Shown one piece after another: positions 57,722 through 64,000 of a stretch of DNA of 64,000 nt. The position numbers and the translations under genes were made by a program. Location: NCBI GenBank assembly GCA_017395685.1, contig JAFQOD010000065.1:1-64000 (forward strand), given 5' to 3'. This DNA is from Clostridia bacterium (GTDB lineage Bacteria > Bacillota > Clostridia > Christensenellales > Aristaeellaceae). Below the pieces are notes generated by a model. It saw nothing but the letters and a program-made list of their open reading frames with translations, had not been told where the DNA came from and searched no databases. Numbering within the stretch: the stretch's first letter is position 1; each line of letters starts with the position of its first letter.

Positions 57722-59101
57722 ATGGGTTACACGGTAGAAAAAATCTCTGGCAATCAAGTGAAGATCGCCTTTGAAATCGCTTCCGAAAAATTTGACGAAG
57801 CTGTTCAGAAGGCCTATTTGAAGGTGCGCGGCAAGGTGAATGTGCCCGGCTTCCGCAAGGGCAAGGCCCCCCGCAAGATCATCGAAAGCATGTATGGCGA
57901 AGCCGTATTCTATGATGATGCTTTTGATATTCTCTTCCCCGGCGAATATGAAGCCTGCGTGAAGGAACATGATATCAAGGTTGTGGATCGCCCCGAAGTG
58001 GACGAAGTGGAACAGATCGGCGTTGGCAAGGATCTGAAGTTCACCGTCAAGGTATTTGTAAAGCCCGATGTGGAGCTGGGCGAATATAAGGGCCTGAAGG
58101 CCGTCAAGTATGTGCACAAGGTAACCGATGAAGAAATCGACGCCCGCATCCAGCAGGATGTGGAAAAGGCCACCACCATGGCTGATGTTACCGATCGTGC
58201 CGTCGAAAACGGCGATATCGTCAACCTGAATTATGCCGGCACCGTGGACGGCGTTGCTTTCGCCGGCGGCACTGCCGAAAATCAGACCCTGGAAATCGGC
58301 TCCGGCCGCTTCATCCCCGGTTTTGAAGAGCAGATGATCGGCATGAACCTGGAAGAAGAAAAGGATCTGCAGGTGAAATTCCCCGAAGAATATCACGCTG
58401 AAGAACTCAAGGGCAAGGACGCCGTCTTCCATGTGAAGGTAAACGGCATTCAGGTAAAGGTTAAGCCCGAACTGGATGATGATTTCGCCGCTGATGTAAG
58501 CGAACATGATACCTTCGACGCCTATAAGCAGGCCATCGTGGATGAACTGAACGAAAAGGCCCAGAAGAATGCCGATGTTCAGCTGGAAAATGAACTGGTT
58601 CAGCAGTCTGTGGACGCCGCCGATTGCGATATCCCCGATTCCATGATCGAAGACGAAATCGAAATCATGATCCGGGAAATGAAGATGCGCATGATGTACC
58701 AGGGCTTCCGTTACGAAGATTACCTCAAGTACACCGGCCAGACCGAAGACCAGATCAAGGAAATGTATCGCCCCGAAGCCAAGAACCGGGTGAAGATGCA
58801 GCTGGTGCTGGAAGCCATGGTCAAGGCTGAAGGCATTGAAGTATCCGAAGAAGATGTGGAAAAGGTTACCGCTGAAGAGGCCCAGCGCATGGGTCGCGAA
58901 GTAGAAGAATTCAAGGCTTCCCTGTCCGATCGCCAGAAGGAATACCTGAAGGAAAACGCCGCCATCCGCAAGGTGGTGGATCTGGTTGTGGCTTCTGCCG
59001 AAGTGGAAGAAAAGGAAGAAGCTGAAAAGATCAACATGGCCGAAACCATGAGCGCCGTGGAAGAAGCTGCCCAGGCCGCTGAAATCCAGGACGAAGAATA
59101 A
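57722..59101 (+). CDS. tig: trigger factor, ribosome-associated chaperone and PPIase
   Basis: The 459-residue protein has the N-terminal ribosome-binding domain with the signature GFRKGKAPR (about 42-50), the FKBP-type prolyl isomerase domain (about 160-245, GDIVNLNYAGTVDG and GSGRFIPGFEEQMIGM) and a long helical substrate-binding C-terminal domain ending in an acidic tail. It shields nascent chains at the ribosome exit. The start at 57722 is nine bases after GGAGG. It leads the tig-clpP-clpX-lonB-lon cluster. Confidence 0.95.
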   Translation: MGYTVEKISGNQVKIAFEIASEKFDEAVQKAYLKVRGKVNVPGFRKGKAPRKIIESMYGEAVFYDDAFDILFPGEYEACVKEHDIKVVDRPEVDEVEQIGVGKDLKFTVKVFVKPDVELGEYKGLKAVKYVHKVTDEEIDARIQQDVEKATTMADVTDRAVENGDIVNLNYAGTVDGVAFAGGTAENQTLEIGSGRFIPGFEEQMIGMNLEEEKDLQVKFPEEYHAEELKGKDAVFHVKVNGIQVKVKPELDDDFAADVSEHDTFDAYKQAIVDELNEKAQKNADVQLENELVQQSVDAADCDIPDSMIEDEIEIMIREMKMRMMYQGFRYEDYLKYTGQTEDQIKEMYRPEAKNRVKMQLVLEAMVKAEGIEVSEEDVEKVTAEEAQRMGREVEEFKASLSDRQKEYLKENAAIRKVVDLVVASAEVEEKEEAEKINMAETMSAVEEAAQAAEIQDEE

Positions 59102-59252
59102 TTGATGATCAGGCCCCTGCCTGTCAGGTGCCCCCGGGATGCGTCGGAGTGCTTCGGCCTTCGGCGCATCCTGTGCAAAGGGGACTTTGAAAGGAATAAT
59201 CGGGGGCCATCCCTCATATGATAGAAGATGGAATGGAAGGAGGAAAGGCAAA

Positions 59253-59837
59253 ATGTCCTTAATCCCCTATGTTGTTGAGCAGACTGCTCACGGCGAGCGC
59301 ACCTATGATATTTATTCCCGGCTGCTGAAGGATCGGGTGGTATTTCTGGGAAGCCAGATTGATGATCAGGTGGCCAATGCCGTGGTGGCCCAGCTTCTTT
59401 TCCTGGAAACGGAAAATCCTGATGCGGAAATCTCCCTGTATATCAACAGTCCCGGCGGCTCTGTCACTGCCGGTATGGCCATCTATGATACCATGAATTA
59501 TATCAAGTGCCCTGTACGCACGGTATGCATCGGTATGGCGGCCTCCATGGGCGCATTCCTGTTGATGGCCGGTGAAAAGGGCAAGCGCCTTGCCCTTCCC
59601 AACAGCGAAGTGATGATTCACCAGCCTTCCGGTGGTGCATCCGGCCAGGCCACCGATGTGACCATTCATGCGGAATGGCTGCTGCGGACAAAGAAAAAGA
59701 TGAATGAAATGATGGCGCAGATGACCGGCCAGCCCGTGGAAAAGCTGAGCCGGGATGTGGAGCGGGATTATTTCATGACCGCCCAGGAAGCGCTGGAATA
59801 CGGCATCATCGACGAAATTTATCAGCCCCGCAAGTAA
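59253..59837 (+). CDS. clpP: ATP-dependent Clp protease proteolytic subunit
   Basis: The 194-residue protein has the complete catalytic triad: Ser in [10 protein letters not shown] (about 97), His in MIHQPSGG (about 122) and Asp in [10 protein letters not shown] (about 171), plus [17 protein letters not shown] for the oxyanion region. It forms the tetradecameric barrel that works with ClpX encoded next. GGAAGGAGG lies nine bases before the ATG. The 151-base gap after tig includes a GGATGCG/CGCATCC hairpin but no T-run. Confidence 0.95.
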   Translation: MSLIPYVVEQTAHGERTYDIYSRLLKDRVVFLGSQIDDQVANAVVAQLLFLETENPDAEISLYINSPGGSVTAGMAIYDTMNYIKCPVRTVCIGMAASMGAFLLMAGEKGKRLALPNSEVMIHQPSGGASGQATDVTIHAEWLLRTKKKMNEMMAQMTGQPVEKLSRDVERDYFMTAQEALEYGIIDEIYQPRK

Positions 59838-59859
59838 TGGCGGGCCAATGAGGTAATAC

Positions 59860-61179
59860 ATGGCAAAAGACGATATGACCCCCCGGAAGCATCGCTGTTC
59901 CTTCTGCGGGAAAACCCAGGATCAGGTGCGCCGCCTGGTGGCAGGGCCCGGGGCCTATATCTGCAATGAATGCATCGCCCTGTGCCAGGAAATCGTGGCC
60001 GATGATATGGATGTGGTAACCGCCGCACCGGAAATGGGCGCCATCCCCCTGCCCTCTGAAATGAAGGCGGTGCTGGATGATTACGTGATTGGTCAGGAAC
60101 AGGCCAAGCGCACCCTCTGCGTGGCCGTTTATAATCATTATAAGCGGATCTGCGCCCCTGCCGCCCGGGATGATGTGGAACTGCAGAAATCCAATATCCT
60201 GATGGTGGGCCCCACCGGCTGCGGAAAGACCTATCTGGCCCAGTCCCTGGCCCGGATTCTCAATGTGCCCTTTGCCATTGCCGATGCCACGGCGCTGACC
60301 GAGGCAGGCTATGTGGGCGAGGATGTGGAAAATATCCTGCTTCGTCTGATCCAGGCGGCGGGCAATGATATCCAGGCGGCCCAGCGGGGTATCATCTATA
60401 TCGATGAAATTGATAAGATTGCCCGCAAGAGCGAAAATGTATCCATCACCCGGGATGTCAGCGGCGAAGGCGTGCAGCAGGCGCTGCTGAAAATTCTGGA
60501 AGGCACGGTGGCCAATGTGCCCCCCCAGGGCGGCCGCAAGCATCCCCATCAGGAATGCCTGCAGATTGATACCACCAATATCCTGTTCATCTGCGGCGGC
60601 GCCTTTGACGGCCTGTCCAAGCTGATTGAGCAGCGGGTGGGCAAGAAGGCCCTGGGCTTCGGCGCCGATCCCCAAGGGAAGAAGGATCAGAATATGGGCG
60701 AAATCCTGCGCCAGATGCGGCCGGAGGATCTGATGAAATTCGGCCTGATTCCGGAATTTGTGGGCCGTCTGCCCGTTACCGTTACCCTGGATGCGCTGGA
60801 TGAGGACGCCCTGGTCAAGATTCTTACCGAGCCCAGAAACGCCCTGGTCAAGCAATATCAGCGGCTGATGGAACTGGATGATGTGGCGCTTTCCTTTGAA
60901 GAGGATGCCCTTCGGGCCATCGCCCATCAGGCCATTGCCCGCAAAAGCGGCGCCCGCGGTCTGCGCGCCATCATTGAAGGGGCGCTGCTGGATACCATGT
61001 TTGATCTGCCCGGCCGCAAGGATGTGGAAAAGTGCCTGATCACCCGGGGCGTGATCGAAGATGGGGAAAAGCCTGCTCTGGAGCTGAGGAAAGAAGCACT
61101 GCCTGATGCCAGGCCTGCCGCATCCCGCCGCATCCCCAAAGCGCCCGATCCGGCCCCAGATGAGCCCAGCGCCAGCTGA
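59860..61179 (+). CDS. clpX: ATP-dependent Clp protease ATPase subunit ClpX
   Basis: The 439-residue AAA+ unfoldase has the N-terminal zinc-binding domain (Cys13, Cys16, Cys35, Cys38), Walker A GPTGCGKT (about 118), Walker [11 protein letters not shown], the sensor GGRKHPHQE and the ClpP-contact IGF-type loop as LGFGADPQG region. It selects and unfolds tagged substrates for ClpP. The C-terminal 30 residues are Pro/Ala-rich and probably disordered. It follows clpP by 22 bases. Confidence 0.95.
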   Translation: MAKDDMTPRKHRCSFCGKTQDQVRRLVAGPGAYICNECIALCQEIVADDMDVVTAAPEMGAIPLPSEMKAVLDDYVIGQEQAKRTLCVAVYNHYKRICAPAARDDVELQKSNILMVGPTGCGKTYLAQSLARILNVPFAIADATALTEAGYVGEDVENILLRLIQAAGNDIQAAQRGIIYIDEIDKIARKSENVSITRDVSGEGVQQALLKILEGTVANVPPQGGRKHPHQECLQIDTTNILFICGGAFDGLSKLIEQRVGKKALGFGADPQGKKDQNMGEILRQMRPEDLMKFGLIPEFVGRLPVTVTLDALDEDALVKILTEPRNALVKQYQRLMELDDVALSFEEDALRAIAHQAIARKSGARGLRAIIEGALLDTMFDLPGRKDVEKCLITRGVIEDGEKPALELRKEALPDARPAASRRIPKAPDPAPDEPSAS

Positions 61180-61189
61180 AACATTTGAT

Positions 61190-61217
61190 AACCGTCGGTT
61201 TTGCCGACGGTTTTTGA
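61190..61217 (+). terminator. terminator of the tig-clpP-clpX segment
   Basis: AACCGTCGG-TTTTG-CCGACGGTT followed by TTTT. Confidence 0.9.
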
Positions 61218-61326
61218 TTGCAATTTATTGTGATGAAATGGGAAATTTTCCTTCTTCATAATTTCGCCGCATGTATTTCCATCTCTTTTCGCATCCTATC
61301 AGCGATAGCAAAAGGGGGGATTCATA

Positions 61327-62994
61327 TTGAACTGGGTCATTTTGCTGATCCAATTGGCGGTTACCATCATTACCGGCGTCTTTTTTTATACCCAGCTGCG
61401 CAATCAGCGCCGCTCACAGCCCCAGAACCGGCGGGAAAGCATCAAGGAAATGGAAAATTTGCGAAAAATGCGCCAGATTACTCTTTCTGAGCCGCTTTCT
61501 GAGCATGTACGGCCCCGCAGCTTCTCCGATATCATTGGCCAGGAGGACGGCATCCGTTCCCTGATGGCCATTCTTTGCGGGAAAAATCCCCAGCATGTGA
61601 TTATCTATGGCCCTCCCGGCGTGGGGAAGACCTGTGCGGCACGTCTTGCCCTGGAGGCGGCCAAAAACAGCGAGGGAACGCCCTTCAAGAATAATGCACC
61701 CTTCATTGAAATGGATGCCACCTGCTGCCGTTTTGATGAACGATCCATTGCCGATCCGCTGCTGGGCAGCGTGCATGATCCCATTTATCAGGGCGCAGGG
61801 CCCCTTGGCATCCAGGGGGTGCCCCAGCCCAAGCCCGGTGCAGTGAGCAAGGCCCATGGGGGCGTACTTTTTCTGGATGAGATCGGGGAATTGCACCCCA
61901 TCCAGATGAACAAGCTGCTGAAAGTGCTGGAGGATCGGAAGGTGCATTTCGATTCGGCTTACTATAATCCGGATGATCCTGCGGTGCCCCGGTATATTCA
62001 TGAGATATTCCGCCATGGCATGCCGGCGGATTTCCGGCTGATCGGGGCCACTACCAGAAGCCCGGAGGAAATTTCGCCTGCCCTCCGCTCCCGGTGTATG
62101 GAGATTTATTTCAGGGGGCTGGAGCAGGATGAGGTGACGGAAATTGCCGGCAATGCGGCTGACAGGGCGGAATTTTCCATGGATCGTGATACTGCCAGGC
62201 TGGTGGGCCGGTTCGCTGCCTGCGGCAGGGATGCGGTAAATATGGTGCAGATGGCCTCCGGCCTGGCCCAGCTGGAGGGCCGGCGGCAGATCACCCGGGC
62301 GGATATGGAATGGGTGGTGGAATCGGGGCATTATCCAGAGCGTCCGGAGCCCATGGCATCCCAGGAAAACCGGGTGGGATCGGTGCATGGCCTGGCGGTG
62401 CACGGAAGCCATCAGGGGGCGGTAATGGAAATCGAAGCAGCGGCCCATCCCGGCAGTGGACGCATCCGGATTACCGGTATCGTGGAGGAAGAGGAAATGG
62501 GGAGCAGCGGCCATACCATGCGAAGAAAATCCACGGCCCATGCCTCTGCTGAAAATGTGCTGACACTGCTTCGAAATCTTGGGTATATTCATGATGATAC
62601 CGATCTGCACATCAATTTCCCCGGCGGCGCGCCGGTGGATGGCCCTTCTGCCGGGCTGGCAATGGCATTGGTGGCGCTCAGCGCCCTGAGCGGCCGGCCC
62701 CTGGATGGGGCGACAGCGGTAACAGGGGAGATGAGCGTGCTGGGGGCAGTAAAGCCTGTGGGCGGCGTTCCGGTAAAGGTGGAGGCCGCCCGGCGTGCCG
62801 GCCTTACCCGGGTGCTGATCCCCCGGGAAAATGATCTGGATCGGTTCCGCCAGGCAGGAATTCAGGTGATTCCGGTGGATGATTTTTATCAGGCGGCGGA
62901 GCTGATGCTGCTGCCCGGCCGACTTTCTGAAACGGGTCAGGATCAGGGGCTTCCCCATCAGGGAACGATGACGGCTGCCGGAGCGGGAAAGTGA
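61327..62994 (+). CDS. lonB: LonB-type ATP-dependent protease (membrane-anchored, sporulation-associated)
   Basis: The 555-residue protein has one N-terminal transmembrane helix (2-22), an AAA+ domain with Walker A GPPGVGKT and Walker B GGVLFLDEIGEL, and a C-terminal Lon protease domain with Ser in PVDGPSAGLAM and Lys in GAVKPVGGVPVK forming the Ser-Lys dyad. The missing large Lon N domain and the membrane anchor mark it as LonB. In Bacillus LonB is made in the forespore under SigF; no clear SigF promoter could be identified here. Start is TTG at 61327 after AAGGGGGG. Confidence 0.9.
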   Translation: MNWVILLIQLAVTIITGVFFYTQLRNQRRSQPQNRRESIKEMENLRKMRQITLSEPLSEHVRPRSFSDIIGQEDGIRSLMAILCGKNPQHVIIYGPPGVGKTCAARLALEAAKNSEGTPFKNNAPFIEMDATCCRFDERSIADPLLGSVHDPIYQGAGPLGIQGVPQPKPGAVSKAHGGVLFLDEIGELHPIQMNKLLKVLEDRKVHFDSAYYNPDDPAVPRYIHEIFRHGMPADFRLIGATTRSPEEISPALRSRCMEIYFRGLEQDEVTEIAGNAADRAEFSMDRDTARLVGRFAACGRDAVNMVQMASGLAQLEGRRQITRADMEWVVESGHYPERPEPMASQENRVGSVHGLAVHGSHQGAVMEIEAAAHPGSGRIRITGIVEEEEMGSSGHTMRRKSTAHASAENVLTLLRNLGYIHDDTDLHINFPGGAPVDGPSAGLAMALVALSALSGRPLDGATAVTGEMSVLGAVKPVGGVPVKVEAARRAGLTRVLIPRENDLDRFRQAGIQVIPVDDFYQAAELMLLPGRLSETGQDQGLPHQGTMTAAGAGK

Positions 62995-63014
62995 AGGATT
63001 GCGCCGAATGCCGG

Positions 63015-63043
63015 TTGCATTTCCCTGAATTATCATATATAAT
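63015..63043 (+). promoter_or_regulatory. promoter of lon
   Basis: TTGCAT, 17-bp spacer, TATAAT, about 55 bases before the ATG. No CIRCE element (heat-shock inverted repeat) is visible. Confidence 0.75.
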
Positions 63044-63099
63044 ATAAAATTGCCAGTCGTATGGGCTGGCGCACCCCAATTGGATTGCAGGAGAATAAA

Positions 63100-64000
63100 A
63101 TGCCGAAAAAGAAAGTGAAGCAGATTTTGCGATTGCCCCTCATTCCCCTCAGGGGACTGATGGTTTTTCCCCATATGGTGCTGCATTTTGATGTAGGCCG
63201 CGCCCGCAGCGTGGCAGCCTTGGAACAGGCCATGGTGGAAGAACAGCGGGTGTTTTTAGTGGCCCAGAAGGATGGGGATGTGGAGGAACCCGCCCTTTCC
63301 GATCTGTGCAAAGTGGGCACCGTTGCCCTGATCAAGCAGGTGCTCAATCTGCCTGGTGACGCCATCCGCGTTCTGGTGGAGGGCCAGCATCGGGCCATGA
63401 TCCATGCCGTTACCCAGGAACAGCCTTATTGGGAGGCGGATGTGGTGCTTCCCCCCCAGGATGTGCCCTCTTCCCCGGAAATTCAGGCACTGGTGCGCAC
63501 CACCCATGAATTATTTGATGAATATGCCCGGGCTTCCATGCGGGTATCCGGGGAAACGCTGCGATCCGTCAGCGAAGTGGATAAACCCGATCAGCTGGCG
63601 GATATCATTGCCGCCAACGTTCTGACCCGGGTGGAGGATCGTCAGGCCATCCTGGAAGAAATCGATGTGGAAAAGCGGCTGGAAACGCTGTGCGGCATTC
63701 TGGTGCGGGAAAGCGAACTGGCCGCCATCGAAAAGCAGGTGCAGAGCCGGCTGAAAAAGCAGATCGATAAGAACCAGAAGGATTATTATCTGCGGGAGCA
63801 GATCAAGGCCATCCAGGAAGAGCTGGGGGATAAGGACGCCACCGATGTGGATGACCTGCGCAAGAAACTGGCCGAAACCCCTGTCAATGATGAAGCCAGG
63901 GAAAAGGCATCCCGGGAATTGGATCGCATTTCCCGCATGGCCCCCGGCACTCCGGAAATCGGGGTGAGCCGCACCTATGTGGAATGGATTCTGGATTTGC
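63100..64000 (+). CDS. lon: ATP-dependent protease Lon (LonA), N-terminal part, cut by window
   Basis: The 300 visible codons begin MPKKKVKQILRLPLIPLRGL and contain the Lon substrate-recognition domain (LPLIPLRGLMVFPHMVLHFD, GTVALIKQVLNLPGDAIRVL) and the start of the helical linker (KKQIDKNQKDYYLREQIKAI). The AAA+ and protease domains lie beyond the right edge. This is the housekeeping cytoplasmic LonA, about 770-800 residues when complete. AGGAG is seven bases before the ATG. Confidence 0.95.
   Translation, partial: MPKKKVKQILRLPLIPLRGLMVFPHMVLHFDVGRARSVAALEQAMVEEQRVFLVAQKDGDVEEPALSDLCKVGTVALIKQVLNLPGDAIRVLVEGQHRAMIHAVTQEQPYWEADVVLPPQDVPSSPEIQALVRTTHELFDEYARASMRVSGETLRSVSEVDKPDQLADIIAANVLTRVEDRQAILEEIDVEKRLETLCGILVRESELAAIEKQVQSRLKKQIDKNQKDYYLREQIKAIQEELGDKDATDVDDLRKKLAETPVNDEAREKASRELDRISRMAPGTPEIGVSRTYVEWILDL

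Noticed and set aside
61414-63186. A 590-codon minus-strand frame opposite lonB
   Set aside because: Low-complexity His/Arg-rich product; lonB on the other strand has intact catalytic motifs.

Overview
The window looks like chromosomal DNA from an anaerobic, endospore-lineage Clostridia bacterium, probably gut-associated and uncultured (inference). The evidence is: a spoIIP-like gene, a lonB gene beside lon, a Firmicutes-type T-box leader, oxygen-sensitive glycyl-radical chemistry, good SigA-type promoters (TTGACA / 17 bp / TATAAT) and Gram-positive Shine-Dalgarno sites (AAGGAGG). GC content is moderate and fairly uniform. No prophage, CRISPR array or rRNA is visible. The left edge carries the end of an IS3-family element, and the right edge cuts through lon.

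Layout. 1-7 kb: IS3 end, a BtpA-like TIM barrel protein, a secreted SH3-type protein, an EF-G paralogue with altered GTPase motifs, two tandem esterases and an XRE regulator. 7-12.3 kb: a double zinc-ribbon protein behind a structured leader, an ECF sigma factor with a membrane partner, a GH39 glycosidase and a DtxR/MntR-like regulator. 12.3-18 kb: a large GH106-like glycosidase, tRNA-Pro(GGG), and a TetR repressor divergent from an unusual TSUP-transporter/lipid-kinase fusion. 18-37.3 kb: an approximately 18-kb, 11-gene operon on the minus strand, behind a strong promoter and just downstream of its presumed GntR regulator. It encodes DERA aldolase, an FGGY sugar kinase, an iron alcohol dehydrogenase, a compact glycyl-radical enzyme with its activase, a CUT1 sugar importer, two related secreted glycosidase-like proteins and a 1318-residue secreted beta-helix protein with 441-bp DNA repeats.

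37.5-49.3 kb: an SGNH esterase, a PHP phosphoesterase, TldD/TldE, DUF1614-SpoIIP, a putative riboswitch in front of an ArsB/NhaD-type permease, and a TrpXYZ-like amino-acid importer under a T-box whose specifier reads UUC (Phe). 49.3-57.5 kb: MGMT, small membrane proteins, asparaginase, several secreted or lipid-anchored proteins of unknown role, a second ECF sigma/partner pair and an SRAP DNA-repair protein. 57.6-64 kb: the protein quality-control cluster tig-clpP-clpX-lonB-lon.

The most interesting system is the glycyl-radical operon. Its gene set fits a route in which an imported pentitol is dehydrated by the glycyl-radical enzyme to a 2-deoxypentose. This would be phosphorylated by the FGGY kinase and cleaved by DERA to glyceraldehyde 3-phosphate plus acetaldehyde, and the acetaldehyde reduced to ethanol by the iron ADH. 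This is inference from gene content and active-site motifs. Next come the leader of the ArsB/NhaD-type permease (a 10-bp stem whose 3' strand overlaps a terminator and is repeated before a second RBS-sequestering hairpin), and the transporter/phytol-kinase-like fusion under a TetR operator.
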